The position numbers and the translations under genes were made by a program. Shown here piece after piece: positions 8,100 through 17,205 of a stretch of 64,000 nt of DNA. Where the stretch lies: NCBI RefSeq assembly GCF_002022005.1, contig NZ_CP017258.1, forward strand, positions 434,001 to 498,000, read 5' to 3'. The stretch comes from Campylobacter pinnipediorum subsp. caledonicus (lineage in GTDB: Bacteria; Campylobacterota; Campylobacteria; Campylobacterales; Campylobacteraceae). The notes beneath the pieces are model-generated. The model was given only the letters and a program-made list of their open reading frames with translations, made no database searches and was not told the origin of the DNA. The first letter of the stretch is position 1; each line of letters opens with the position of its first letter.

Positions 8100-9083
8100 A
8101 TGATAACATATAAAGATGCTGGGGTTGATATAGATGCTGGAAATGATTTTGTAAATGCGATAAAACCACATGTAAAATCAACTTTTACGCCACTTGTTCT
8201 TGGGGGGATTGGTTCATTTTCTGGAGCTATTAAGCTTCCTACTGGATACAAAAATCCAGCTATTTTAGGCGCTACTGATGGAGTTGGAACAAAATTAAGA
8301 CTTGCTATTGATACAAATCGCCTTGAAAATGTTGGACAAGACTTGGTTGCTATGTGTGTTAATGACTTAATTTGCAATTTTGCAACACCTTTGTTCTTTT
8401 TAGATTATTATGCTACTTCAAAACTTGATATAAAAAGCGCACAAATAGTAGTTGAGGGTATAGCAAAAGGATGTAGACTCGCACAATGTGCATTAATAGG
8501 CGGAGAAACTGCTGAAATGCCATCTATGTATAAAAAAGATGATTTTGATCTAGCTGGTTTTGCTGTTGGAATGGCCGAAATAGATGAGATAGACAGAAGT
8601 AAATTTGTAAAAGAGGGTGATGTCTTGATAGCCCTGCCATCTAGTGGACTTCATTCAAATGGCTACTCTTTGGCTAGAAAAGTGCTAGATGTAGCAAAGC
8701 TTAATTTAGATGACAAGATAGATGGAAAAAGTATAGCCGATATGCTTTTAGAACCTACTAGAATTTATGTAAAAGAATTTTTAGAATCAAAAGACAAAAT
8801 AAATGCACTAGCACATATAACAGGCGGTGGCTTGGTAGAAAATTTACCAAGAGTATTTCCTGATGGCATAGGTGCTAAGATAGATAAAAGCCTTATTAAA
8901 ACACCTAAAGTATATGATATATTTAAAGGTCATGTTGATGATAGTGAGCTATTTAGAACATTTAATATGGGTGTTGGTATGGTTATAGTTGCATCAAAAC
9001 AAAATGCAGATGAAATTTTACAAAAAACAGATGGCTACTTCATAGGAGAAATTATAAAAGGAAGCGGAGTTAGCTTTAGCTAA
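8100..9083 (+). CDS. purM: Phosphoribosylformylglycinamidine cyclo-ligase (AIR synthetase)
   Basis: A 327-aa purine biosynthesis enzyme that closes the imidazole ring of formylglycinamidine ribonucleotide using ATP. The N-terminal TYKDAGVDIDAGNDFV, the GATDGVGTKL nucleotide motif, the CVNDL motif and GGETAEMP are all present. I choose ATG 8100, 5 nt after AAGGAG (8089-8094), over the adjacent in-frame TTG at 8097. A short inverted repeat follows the gene at 9101-9125. Confidence 0.96.
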   Translation: MITYKDAGVDIDAGNDFVNAIKPHVKSTFTPLVLGGIGSFSGAIKLPTGYKNPAILGATDGVGTKLRLAIDTNRLENVGQDLVAMCVNDLICNFATPLFFLDYYATSKLDIKSAQIVVEGIAKGCRLAQCALIGGETAEMPSMYKKDDFDLAGFAVGMAEIDEIDRSKFVKEGDVLIALPSSGLHSNGYSLARKVLDVAKLNLDDKIDGKSIADMLLEPTRIYVKEFLESKDKINALAHITGGGLVENLPRVFPDGIGAKIDKSLIKTPKVYDIFKGHVDDSELFRTFNMGVGMVIVASKQNADEILQKTDGYFIGEIIKGSGVSFS

Positions 9084-9100
9084 TTTATAGCTTTTACAAT

Positions 9101-9125
9101 GTAAGACATTGTTGATATGTCTTAC
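9101..9125 (+). terminator. Weak hairpin after purM
   Basis: GTAAGACA (9101-9108) pairs with TGTCTTAC (9118-9125) with a 9-nt loop. No T-run follows, so it may only be an mRNA-end stabiliser. The rest of the purM-acpS convergent gap (9084-9218) shows nothing else recognisable. Confidence 0.4.
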
Positions 9126-9218
9126 TACTTTGCCTTTGGAACAATATATTATTGTTGATTTTTAAAATTTTATTTACTAGCGAGTAAAATATATGATGAT
9201 ATATTTTATAAGCAACTT

Positions 9219-9578
9219 TTATGGTTTATCTAATGTTTGCACTACAACAACCGCTATAGCAAAACCACCATCGTGGCTTATACTAAGGGCTGAGTTTTTT
9301 ATGCCAAAGCTTTTTTTGACTTTATCGCTAAAGTCTATAATGGGTGCGTTTTTTTTATCTTTTGTGATGATGATATCAAAAAAGCTACACTCAGTACCTA
9401 TGCCTACACCCAAGGCTTTACTTGCCGCTTCTTTTGCTGCCCAAAGACCAGCTATACTTGCATCATTTTTTGCTATAGATATCTCGTGTTCGCTTAAAAA
9501 GCGTCTTAGAAAATTATCTTTAAAACGCTCGTTAAGCTTTGAAATTCTATCTATAGATATGATATCTACACCTATCAT
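9219..9578 (-). CDS. acpS: Holo-[acyl-carrier-protein] synthase
   Basis: A 119-aa phosphopantetheinyl transferase that converts apo-ACP to holo-ACP from CoA. The family motifs [12 protein letters not shown] (metal-binding Asp), the FLSEHEI segment and [12 protein letters not shown] (KEA helix) are visible, with [11 protein letters not shown] near the C-terminus. Its start overlaps the end of fliL by 4 nt (ATGA). Confidence 0.95.
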   Translation of the reverse strand: MIGVDIISIDRISKLNERFKDNFLRRFLSEHEISIAKNDASIAGLWAAKEAASKALGVGIGTECSFFDIIITKDKKNAPIIDFSDKVKKSFGIKNSALSISHDGGFAIAVVVVQTLDKP

Positions 9579-10099
9579 TGCACCACAAAATCAGTAAAAT
9601 ATATGTTTTTGATATAGCCATCACTTAAAACTTCATTTATCTTACCTACTATCTCATCTTTTAGTTTGTCTTTGCCTTTTGCTGTGCTTACTTCTTCAAA
9701 TGTCTTTGATGATAGAGTTCGTATGATAATATCTCTTAAAAGTGCTTTTTTCTTGTCTAATTCTGCCATAAGTGATTCATTGCTTTGCTCTAAGTCTATT
9801 TTTGTTTTTAAAAATCTTGAGCCGTTCTCACTTAGTAAATTCACTATGAATTGATCAAGTGGATAAATAGGTCCCATATTCATATAGTCGCTACTTCTTT
9901 TGCCTGGCATTCTTGATTTTGGTGCTGTTTGAGAGACTTGTTGCTGCATTTGTGTGTTTTCATCATCTCCTGATAATAAAAATATTATAACACCACCTAT
10001 AGCTAGTAATAAAACAATAACTACACCTATAATTGCTATAATAAGCCCTTTGCCACTTTTTTTGGTTTCTTCTTTTACTTCTTTTTCTTCATCTGCCAT
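9575..10099 (-). CDS. fliL: Flagellar basal-body-associated protein FliL
   Basis: A 174-aa single-pass inner membrane protein: charged N-terminus (about 1-17), one membrane segment (about 18-43, [19 protein letters not shown]), a low-complexity linker, and a C-terminal periplasmic FliL domain containing [24 protein letters not shown]. In other bacteria FliL surrounds the stator units and supports torque. It overlaps acpS downstream and follows hemC by 34 bp. Confidence 0.92.
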   Translation of the reverse strand: MADEEKEVKEETKKSGKGLIIAIIGVVIVLLLAIGGVIIFLLSGDDENTQMQQQVSQTAPKSRMPGKRSSDYMNMGPIYPLDQFIVNLLSENGSRFLKTKIDLEQSNESLMAELDKKKALLRDIIIRTLSSKTFEEVSTAKGKDKLKDEIVGKINEVLSDGYIKNIYFTDFVVQ

Positions 10100-10133
10100 C
10101 TATACTCCTTAGCTTTTTTGAATTATATCTAAA

Positions 10134-11072
10134 TTAAATTTGATTGCCCATAATTTCAGCTTGTTTTAATATCTCTTTTGCACCTTTTTTTATAAATTCA
10201 TTTGCCAGTATAGTGCCTATATCTTTATACTCGCTCTTGCTTACTTTTATACTGTCTTTTATGTATTTACTTGCATCAGGCATACCAACTATAGCTCTTA
10301 TATCTATCGTGTCATTTTGTAATGAGGCGTTTATGCCTATAGGGACTTGGCATCCACCTTGAAGTGTTGCTACAAAATCACGCTCTATTTTTGTTTCTAT
10401 GATGGTTTTTTCATCATTTAAAAAATCAATCTTTTGTATTATCTCTTTTTTGTTTACAGCCTCTATGCCTAATGCGCCTTGTCCCATAGATGGTATCATC
10501 TCATCTAATTCAAAAGGCGTTATATATCTAACATCGTTTTGTAAGTTTAGTCTATTTGCCCCTGCTTTTGCTAAGATGATAGCATCAAATTCGCCATCTT
10601 TTAGCTTTTTAAGTCTTGTTTGGACATTTCCGCGAAGAGAAAATATCTTTAAATCAGGTCTTAGCAGTAAAAGTTGCATTCTTCTTCTTAGGCTTGTTGT
10701 GCCTATTTTTGCGCCTATTGGAAGTTCGCTTATATGTTTATATTTTTCAGATATAAGAGCATCTCTTACATCTTCGCGGGAGCAAGTAGCTGCCAACACA
10801 AGTCCATCAGGAAACTCAACCGGAACATCTTTTAGACTATGAACTGCTATGTGTGTATCTCCGTTTAGCATACTAATCTCAAGCTCTTTTGTAAAAAGTC
10901 CTTTTCCTCCTATTTTTGCAAGAGGGGTGTCTAAGATAACATCGCCTTTGGTTGTCATGCCTACAAGCTCAACATCTAAATCTTTATGCTGTGTTATAAG
11001 TTTTTGCTTGATGTGTTCGCTTTGCCACATCGCCAGTATGCTTTTTCTAGTAGCAATTTTGATCGTTTTCAT
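10134..11072 (-). CDS. hemC: Porphobilinogen deaminase (hydroxymethylbilane synthase)
   Basis: About 312 aa. It polymerises four porphobilinogens to hydroxymethylbilane in tetrapyrrole synthesis, using a dipyrromethane cofactor attached to Cys. Motifs seen: IATRKSILAMWQSEHI, VHSLKDVP, TSLRRRMQLL, RGNVQTRL and the cofactor cysteine in TLQGGCQVPIG. I favour the start at 11072 (MKTIKIATRK) over 11081 because the shorter form matches the family N-terminus. The 5' end lies inside the preceding small gene, as is common in this compact gene block. Confidence 0.95.
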   Translation of the reverse strand: MKTIKIATRKSILAMWQSEHIKQKLITQHKDLDVELVGMTTKGDVILDTPLAKIGGKGLFTKELEISMLNGDTHIAVHSLKDVPVEFPDGLVLAATCSREDVRDALISEKYKHISELPIGAKIGTTSLRRRMQLLLLRPDLKIFSLRGNVQTRLKKLKDGEFDAIILAKAGANRLNLQNDVRYITPFELDEMIPSMGQGALGIEAVNKKEIIQKIDFLNDEKTIIETKIERDFVATLQGGCQVPIGINASLQNDTIDIRAIVGMPDASKYIKDSIKVSKSEYKDIGTILANEFIKKGAKEILKQAEIMGNQI

Positions 11073-11424
11073 GTATAGCATCCCTTTTGAAATTTCGTAA
11101 GTTTATACTCATCTTTTCGCCTAAAAGTTTGTTTCTTAGACTTATTTTTGTTTTTGTATCAAAAATTTCTGTCACGATTAGATCGTTGTTTACAAATATA
11201 ATATCTTTTTTTGATATTTTTCTGTTTAATGGTTTGAAATTTATATCAAGTGTAACAAAATATGCGTCAAAGCCATTTTGTAGCTTTTGAATTTTGTTTG
11301 TTTTTATGTTTGCAACTTTTAGGTTCTCGTTTTTTTCATAATTTCTTTTTAAAAAATTATGAAAATTCATATCAGCAAAGCAAATACTAGCGAATGTGAT
11401 GAGTGTCATCAATAACTTCAACAT
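11047..11424 (-). CDS. Hypothetical small exported protein between fxsA and hemC
   Basis: A 125-aa protein I do not recognise. Residues 1-17 (MLKLLMTLITFASICFA) look like a cleavable signal peptide, and the rest is Lys/Asn-rich and predicted soluble, so a periplasmic location is likely. It overlaps fxsA at its 5' end (38 nt) and hemC at its 3' end (26 nt), so it is embedded in the operon. The overlap lengths leave some doubt about the exact start; a second ATG lies 15 nt downstream. Confidence 0.6.
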   Translation of the reverse strand: MLKLLMTLITFASICFADMNFHNFLKRNYEKNENLKVANIKTNKIQKLQNGFDAYFVTLDINFKPLNRKISKKDIIFVNNDLIVTEIFDTKTKISLRNKLLGEKMSINLRNFKRDAIHENDQNCY

Positions 11425-11812
11425 CTATAATCTCTTCTTCGTTATCATATCTATCATATCTAAAATCGTGTTCATTTTGTTTATAATCAGGTTTTTTTAC
11501 TAGCTTGTAAATAAGACTTATTGTTATAACTATAATTCCAAAAGTATCGCTTATAAGTCCTGGTAAAAATAGCAAAAATCCTCCTATGCCTATACCAATA
11601 GAGCTAAAAATATCGCTTGGTTTTATCATATTTATCTTAGATGTTAGGTTGAAAAAACCTATGTTAAATATAAATAAAAAACCAATTATAGCACTTAAAA
11701 ATACTTCGCCAACTAATGATAAAAAACCATAATTGCTTATATAAATAACCGTAAATACTGTTTCTGCGATTATATATGGTATAAAAAGTGAGCTTTTAAT
11801 TCTAATTAGCAT
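11387..11812 (-). CDS. fxsA: FxsA-family membrane protein
   Basis: A 141-aa protein with three to four hydrophobic helices and the FxsA-family pattern: N-terminal IPYIIAETVFTVIYIS, then a Gly-rich segment IGGFLLFLPGLISDTFGIIVI containing the conserved PG-xxxD. FxsA is an inner membrane protein known for relieving F-plasmid exclusion of phage T7 when overproduced; its normal job is unclear. The C-terminus is acidic (EEEIIDVEVID). The start overlaps the end of proS by 7 nt. Confidence 0.85.
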   Translation of the reverse strand: MLIRIKSSLFIPYIIAETVFTVIYISNYGFLSLVGEVFLSAIIGFLFIFNIGFFNLTSKINMIKPSDIFSSIGIGIGGFLLFLPGLISDTFGIIVITISLIYKLVKKPDYKQNEHDFRYDRYDNEEEIIDVEVIDDTHHIR

Positions 11813-13509
11813 AGTCTATTTTTTAGCTCATCTAGTGCTTGGCTTGCTTTGATTTTTGTCTTTATAAGCCCATCTCTTTGGATAAGTTCTACTTCATCAT
11901 CTGCTAGTGATTTTCCAACTATGATAGCATAAGGAAAACCTAGTAGCTCATAATCATTCATTTTTACACCAAATCGCTCGTTTCTATCATCAAGCATTAC
12001 ATTTATTCCGATATTTTTTGCTTGCTCATAAAGCTTTGTTGCATAATTTACACAGTTTTCATCTTTTAGATTTGATATAACTATCATACCATCAAAAGGA
12101 GCGCACTCTTTTTTCCAGATACATCCTTTATCATCGTGGCTTGCCTCTACCATAACAGCTATAAGTCTACTTACACCTATGCCATAACAACCCATTATAA
12201 ATGGCCTTGCTTTGCCATTTTCATCTAAGAATGTAGCATTCATAGCACTTGAGTATTTATCGCCTAGTTGGAAAATATGTCCTACTTCTATGCCTTTGCT
12301 TATTTTTAGCTTACCGCCGCATTTTGGACATCTGTCGCCTTCATTTACTTGACTTAAGTCTTTAAATCTATCTTCGTTGAAATTTGTTATATTTACACCA
12401 ACAAAATGATAGTCTTTTTCATTGGCTCCGCATATCATTTGTTTGCTATCTTTTAGCTCATTGTCTATAAAAAACTCAACTTTATTTAGCCCAACCGGAC
12501 CACAAAAACCGGCTATAAGACCAGCTTGCGATATCTCTTCTTCTGTTGCGTCTGTTAGCTCCAAGGCTTTTGCTGCATTTTGTGCTTTTGTCTCTTGAAG
12601 CTCATCATTACCACGGATAAAAAATACAACTATTTTTGACTCTTTTTCAAATATGGCTTTTTTTATAACGGCTTTTATTGTGTAGTATTCATCTATCTTG
12701 AAAAACTCGGCTACATCTTTTATTGTTTTTGTATCTGGTGTGAAAAACTTAGAAGCATCTGCTTCTGGTTGTGGCTTATCTGTCGTTTTTGCAGCTCTTG
12801 TCGCTACTTCTATATTTGCCGCATAATCACAATGTTCACAATAAACTATGTCATCTTCGCCGTTTTGTGTAAGCACCATAAACTCTTTACTGCCACTTCC
12901 GCCTATAGCTCCGCTATCTGCTTGAACTGCTCTGAAATTTAGACCAAGTTTTGTAAAGATAGCTGAGTAGGTTTGTTCCATTAAGTCAAATTCTCTTTTT
13001 AAATCATCTGTGTTTGAATGAAAGCTGTAAGCATCTTTCATCACAAACTCACGACCTCTTAAAATTCCAAATCTAGGTCTTGCTTCATCTCTGAATTTTG
13101 TATTTATTTGATATATGTTTAGTGGTAGTTGTTTGTAGCTTGTAACTTTACCACGAACCATGCAAACAGCACTTTCTTCATTTGTAGGGCTTATAACAAA
13201 GTCATTTTCTTTTCTATCTTTAAATCTTAAAAGCTCTTTTCCAAAAACATCAAAACGACCACTTTGTTTCCAAAGTTCTGATGATGTTACAACGCTAAAA
13301 TCAACCTGCAAAGCGCCGCTTTTGTCCATTTCTTCTTTTACTACGCTTTTTATCTTTTCAAGCATAATTTTTCCAAGTGGCAAGAAGTTGTAAAGACCAG
13401 ATCCGTTTTGTTCTACAAATCCACCTCTTACTAAAAATATATGGCTTGGCAGTGTTGCATCTTTTGGTGCTTCTTTTGTTGTTGGTGCGTAAAATTTAGA
13501 AAATCTCAT
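11806..13509 (-). CDS. proS: Prolyl-tRNA synthetase (bacterial type, with editing insertion)
   Basis: A 567-aa class II aminoacyl-tRNA synthetase. Motif 2 region DEARPRFGILRGREF, motif 3 GCYGIGVSRL, and the C-terminal anticodon-binding domain (about residues 470-567) are visible. The region between motifs 2 and 3 (about 230-390) is the INS editing domain of bacterial ProRS. The ATG overlaps the hemA stop (ATGA) with AGAGGAT as Shine-Dalgarno. Confidence 0.96.
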   Translation of the reverse strand: MRFSKFYAPTTKEAPKDATLPSHIFLVRGGFVEQNGSGLYNFLPLGKIMLEKIKSVVKEEMDKSGALQVDFSVVTSSELWKQSGRFDVFGKELLRFKDRKENDFVISPTNEESAVCMVRGKVTSYKQLPLNIYQINTKFRDEARPRFGILRGREFVMKDAYSFHSNTDDLKREFDLMEQTYSAIFTKLGLNFRAVQADSGAIGGSGSKEFMVLTQNGEDDIVYCEHCDYAANIEVATRAAKTTDKPQPEADASKFFTPDTKTIKDVAEFFKIDEYYTIKAVIKKAIFEKESKIVVFFIRGNDELQETKAQNAAKALELTDATEEEISQAGLIAGFCGPVGLNKVEFFIDNELKDSKQMICGANEKDYHFVGVNITNFNEDRFKDLSQVNEGDRCPKCGGKLKISKGIEVGHIFQLGDKYSSAMNATFLDENGKARPFIMGCYGIGVSRLIAVMVEASHDDKGCIWKKECAPFDGMIVISNLKDENCVNYATKLYEQAKNIGINVMLDDRNERFGVKMNDYELLGFPYAIIVGKSLADDEVELIQRDGLIKTKIKASQALDELKNRLC

Positions 13510-14768
13510 TGTTGTTTATCCTCTTTGATGTCAAAAATATATTTCATTGATTTTGTTATGTCAAGTGCATTCTTTGTTTCGCCTATTTGCTTTAAATTTA
13601 TAGTCATAGGGTGTAAAAAAGAGTTTAGGACTTGATTTATTAGTTTGTATGCCTCTTCTTGATCTGAGTTTTTTAGATAGCCTTTTTTTATGGCTTTTTG
13701 TAACTCTTTTTCGGCACACTCCTTTGCTTGTTGTCTTATAGCTTTTATGATCGGCGTGCTAAGGCTTGTTTTTTGAGCTTTTAAAAACTCATATGTGCTG
13801 TTTCCTACGATAGAGTAGGCTAGTTGAGCTTGTTCTTCTCGTAGTGCCAGGTTTTGTTTTACTATCTCTTTAAGGTCATCAACAGAGTATATATCTATAA
13901 GCTCACTTTTATTTTTTATATCTATATCTCTTGGAACGGCTATATCAAAAAAGTATCTGTGAAATGTTGTTGGTTGTATTGTTTCATCTGTTATTATAGG
14001 GTTTGGCGCAGAAGTTCCTGAAAAGATAAGGTCAGATTTGTTTACATACTCTTTGAGCTTTAAAATCGTATCCCAATCAGCCATCTCTCCTAATCTACCT
14101 ACTAAGTTTTCTACTCTTTCCGAGCTTCTATTTAGGATAAGAACTTTGGCTCCATTTGATATCAGGTGTTTAGCAGCCAGCTCACACATCTCTCCAGCCC
14201 CGATAATCAGAGCTGTTTTGCCTTGTAGGGTTGTAAAAATTTCTTTTGCTTTTGCTACAGCTACACTTGATACTGAGATCGGATTGTTTGAAATTTGAGT
14301 ATCGTTTCTTACTTTTGCTGCACATATTTTTGCATAATCAACAGCCTTGTTTATATGTTCGCCACAAAACTGATTTTCAAGAGCAAATTTAAAATCATTT
14401 TTTATCTGCCCCATTATCTGCGTTTCGCCAACCACTAGGCTATCAAGAGAGCTAGCTACAGAAAAAAGATGGTGTAAGGCACCGCTATCTTCAAAGACAT
14501 CAGCCCTTTCAAAAAGCTCATCTTCAAATACACCAGATGCTATCGCCATACATTTTATTATATGAGATGATGATGTTTTTGGCTCATTGCTAAATGACAA
14601 AACTTCCACCCTATTACAGGTGCTTATAACCATAGCTTCATTTATATCTTTGTCTGTTTTGATTAGTTTTAAAATTTGCAATTTTTTTTCTGGTGTATTA
14701 AATGCTAACTTTTCACGAACAGAAATATCTGTATTTTTATGTGTAAAACTAATACTTAAATAATGCAT
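13506..14768 (-). CDS. hemA: Glutamyl-tRNA reductase
   Basis: A 420-aa enzyme that reduces glutamyl-tRNA to glutamate-1-semialdehyde with NADPH, the first committed step of tetrapyrrole synthesis in the C5 pathway. The catalytic cysteine C51 is in ISTCNRVE, followed by GETQIMGQ and the NADPH-binding GAGEMCELAAKHL. A C-terminal dimerisation helix region is complete. It pairs functionally with hemC in the same block. The start overlaps the ispB stop as TAATG. Confidence 0.96.
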   Translation of the reverse strand: MHYLSISFTHKNTDISVREKLAFNTPEKKLQILKLIKTDKDINEAMVISTCNRVEVLSFSNEPKTSSSHIIKCMAIASGVFEDELFERADVFEDSGALHHLFSVASSLDSLVVGETQIMGQIKNDFKFALENQFCGEHINKAVDYAKICAAKVRNDTQISNNPISVSSVAVAKAKEIFTTLQGKTALIIGAGEMCELAAKHLISNGAKVLILNRSSERVENLVGRLGEMADWDTILKLKEYVNKSDLIFSGTSAPNPIITDETIQPTTFHRYFFDIAVPRDIDIKNKSELIDIYSVDDLKEIVKQNLALREEQAQLAYSIVGNSTYEFLKAQKTSLSTPIIKAIRQQAKECAEKELQKAIKKGYLKNSDQEEAYKLINQVLNSFLHPMTINLKQIGETKNALDITKSMKYIFDIKEDKQQ

Positions 14769-15661
14769 TAGTAATCCCTGTCGATCATACTTTTTATAAT
14801 GCTTTCAAGCTCTGAGTTTGAATGATCTTTAATCGCTTTTATAGCCTCGATTCCAAGTTCTTTTGCTTCGTTTATAGTTTTTTGTATTATATTGTATTTC
14901 TCAAATCTATCTTTTATCCATTTTATTTGGCTTTCATCTAACTCTTTTGCATGAAAACTTTTTAAAATTTCTTTCTCTTTTTCATCTAAACTTTCATAAA
15001 GATATATATAAGGAAGAGTTGTTTTTCCCTCTTTATAATCGCTCAAATTCGGTTTTCCTAAAGTCTTGCTATCTTGTGTAATATCTAAAACATCATCTAT
15101 TATTTGAAATGCAAGACCTAGGTTTTTACCATAAATTTCAAACTCATTTTGTGAAAGCCCAGCTAGTATCGCACCACAGCAAGCCGTGGCTTGTATAAGT
15201 ATAGCTGTTTTGTAATATATCATTTTATTATAAGCTTCTTTGTCACAGTTAAATTCTTTGCTTAAATTTACATCCATAAGTTCGCCTATGCTTAGTTTGC
15301 AAACAGCGTCTGATATGATAGATGATATCTCTTTTCCAAATTTGCTTAGTTCGTGAAAACCTTTTGAATATAAAATATCTCCAAGCATTACTGAGTTTTG
15401 TGTGCCAAATAGATAGTTTATGCTCGGTTTTCCTCTTCTTGTATCGGCTTTATCTATCACATCATCATGCAATAAACTAGCTAGATGGATAAGCTCAATT
15501 ATCGCACACAATCTATATGTATTTTTATTTTCTCCAGCTATTTTTAGCAGTAGTTTTGAGCGAAGTTTTTTACCTGAGCTGATATTTTCAAACATATCGG
15601 TGGCAAGTTTATAATCAAGCTCCTTTATATAATCAAGCATTATCTTATCTATCATATCCAT
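14768..15661 (-). CDS. ispB: Polyprenyl diphosphate synthase (octaprenyl-type)
   Basis: A 297-aa trans-prenyltransferase that makes the side-chain precursor of menaquinone from isopentenyl diphosphate. Both aspartate-rich motifs are present: HDDVIDKADTRRG (FARM) and FQIIDDVLDI (SARM), plus GKKLRSKLLLKI near the N-terminus. Chain length cannot be read with certainty. AGGAG precedes the ATG at 15661. It is followed directly by hemA. Confidence 0.9.
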   Translation of the reverse strand: MDMIDKIMLDYIKELDYKLATDMFENISSGKKLRSKLLLKIAGENKNTYRLCAIIELIHLASLLHDDVIDKADTRRGKPSINYLFGTQNSVMLGDILYSKGFHELSKFGKEISSIISDAVCKLSIGELMDVNLSKEFNCDKEAYNKMIYYKTAILIQATACCGAILAGLSQNEFEIYGKNLGLAFQIIDDVLDITQDSKTLGKPNLSDYKEGKTTLPYIYLYESLDEKEKEILKSFHAKELDESQIKWIKDRFEKYNIIQKTINEAKELGIEAIKAIKDHSNSELESIIKSMIDRDY

Positions 15662-15664
15662 AAC

Positions 15665-16087
15665 TTATCTCCTAGTTTTTGGTCTTATAAACTCAACATC
15701 AACAAGTTTTTGTCCATCTAAAATATCAATTTGAAAACTGCCTAAGTTGTTTTTAAAATCAATAAAAGTTATATATAACTTCACTCCATCATCTGGCGGG
15801 TTTTTCATACTTGGTAAGATGTCTTGTTTGTATCTATCTCTACCGTGTTGCAAACCCATAACCATATGCCTTGGAAATCTTCTAAAAAAACTTTGAACTG
15901 TTATGTTTGTTGTGTCAAACAAAGTCCATCTAAAATCAAAATAATCTTTTTCATTTGTCTGTTTTTGTATTATAGCAACTCTTCCCCACTCATCTTTTGG
16001 TAACTCAAAAACATAGGAGTGATCAAAATCCGGTTCTGTTGCAAAACAAAAAACAAAGCAACAAAAAAATATTATGATTTTATTCAT
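15665..16087 (-). CDS. Hypothetical periplasmic protein
   Basis: A 140-aa protein with a signal peptide (residues 1-16, MNKIIIFFCCFVFCFA) and a beta-rich remainder containing aromatic motifs (YFDFRWTLFDT, SFRRFPRHMVM). It sits directly upstream of ispB on the minus strand. I recognise it only as a conserved position-specific hypothetical of Campylobacter; no function is proposed. Confidence 0.75.
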   Translation of the reverse strand: MNKIIIFFCCFVFCFATEPDFDHSYVFELPKDEWGRVAIIQKQTNEKDYFDFRWTLFDTTNITVQSFFRRFPRHMVMGLQHGRDRYKQDILPSMKNPPDDGVKLYITFIDFKNNLGSFQIDILDGQKLVDVEFIRPKTRR

Positions 16088-16151
16088 CTAATTTTTCTTA
16101 AAAATATAAAATTTATTAACAAAATTTTTAGACCACATTATACTTAAAAAA

Positions 16152-16772
16152 TTAAATTTTTTCTATTAGCTGCCAAGCTTGGTCTGTGGTATCTGCACTA
16201 TATTTGCTTTCTATAGCTACCCCAAATCCCCAATTTACCTGTATATAATCTATCTTTGCATTATCAGCAGCCATTTTATCTTTTAAGCTATCTCCAACAA
16301 ATACAGCTTTTGTCGCACCTGTTTTATCTATAGCAAGATGTAACATAGTTGGATCTGGTTTTTCTGGCACATCTTTACTTGCTCCTATTACTTCATCAAA
16401 AAAATGTAGTATTTCGTTTTTTTCAAGAATTTTGCTTAGTGTTTTTTCTGGTGCATTTGAAGCTAGGACTATTTTATAATCATTATCTTTACACTTTTGT
16501 AAAAGCTCTTTTACGCCATTATATGTCGTTGCATATAAGTCGTAGTTTTTTTCAAACTCAGCTTCAAAACCCTTTTTTAAAGATGTGCTTGGTGTTTGTA
16601 TGCCATAAAGATCAAATGCTAAATTTCTGCCAGGTTCATTTATAACTTTTGTTATATAAGCTTTTGCAAGTTCATCTAGCCCCATATCTTTTCTTATACC
16701 ATTTATGGTTTTTTCTATCGCCGTTGAGCTGTCTATGACAGTTCCATCCATATCAAAAATAACAACTTTCAT
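16152..16772 (-). CDS. HAD-superfamily phosphatase (phosphoglycolate phosphatase-like)
   Basis: A 206-aa soluble hydrolase. Motif I is FDMDGTVID with nucleophile D7 and acid/base D9; motif II is VLASNAPEKT; the lysine K (about 139) lies in VPEKPDPTM and motif III is AVFVGDSLKDKMAA. The cap is a small helical C1 type. Phosphoglycolate or another small phosphomonoester is the most likely substrate, but HAD specificity cannot be read from sequence. Start overlaps the upstream gene's stop by one nucleotide. Confidence 0.88.
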   Translation of the reverse strand: MKVVIFDMDGTVIDSSTAIEKTINGIRKDMGLDELAKAYITKVINEPGRNLAFDLYGIQTPSTSLKKGFEAEFEKNYDLYATTYNGVKELLQKCKDNDYKIVLASNAPEKTLSKILEKNEILHFFDEVIGASKDVPEKPDPTMLHLAIDKTGATKAVFVGDSLKDKMAADNAKIDYIQVNWGFGVAIESKYSADTTDQAWQLIEKI

Positions 16773-17101
16773 TAATTTTCCTTAAATTTATTTTTATGCT
16801 TATCTTTTTTATATGTTTTTGAATTTTTTAATTTATCAAGATGATTTGCCTTTTTTAAAAGCTCTTGTGGATCTTGTTTTGCAATAGCAAAATTTACAAA
16901 GTTTTCAAGCTCTTTTGTGTAAGGGCTATCAAGATAAACAGCCTCTACTTTTTCCAGCATTTTCATATTTTTGTCAATTCTTATGTAAAATTCATCTTTA
17001 TTAAAATCATCTCTTTTAAGTCCACTTATGGCTGATTTTGAGAATTTTTCTAATGCCCGTATGTATTTTACTCTTTTTGTTTTTTCGTCTATATGTTTCA
17101 T
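16772..17101 (-). CDS. Hypothetical small basic protein
   Basis: A 109-aa Lys-rich (high pI) protein predicted to be mostly helical, ending in a very basic tail (KNSKTYKKDKHKNKFKEN). No recognised domain. It starts the short minus-strand unit with the HAD phosphatase (TAATG overlap). The basic tail hints at nucleic-acid or ribosome binding, but that is only a suggestion. Confidence 0.65.
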   Translation of the reverse strand: MKHIDEKTKRVKYIRALEKFSKSAISGLKRDDFNKDEFYIRIDKNMKMLEKVEAVYLDSPYTKELENFVNFAIAKQDPQELLKKANHLDKLKNSKTYKKDKHKNKFKEN

Positions 17102-17176
17102 CTTTTCACTTAAAATTTTAAAATGTGTATCATATCTAAAAAGTATAAATTTAATGAAAATATTTTTCGAGTTTAT

Positions 17177-17205
17177 AATAACTAGCCAAAAACTGACTAG
17201 TTATT
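17177..17205 (-). terminator. Hairpin at the end of flgE
   Basis: AATAACTAG (17177-17185) and CTAGTTATT (17197-17205) form a 9-bp stem with an 11-nt loop that begins in the flgE stop codon region (17204-17206). No long U-run follows on the minus strand, so the terminator call is moderate. Confidence 0.5.

Noticed and set aside
8030-8377. Long minus-strand frame opposite the start of purM
   Set aside because: It lies fully over purM coding sequence and the coaE-purM promoter, has no recognisable motif and no RBS; purM is unambiguous.
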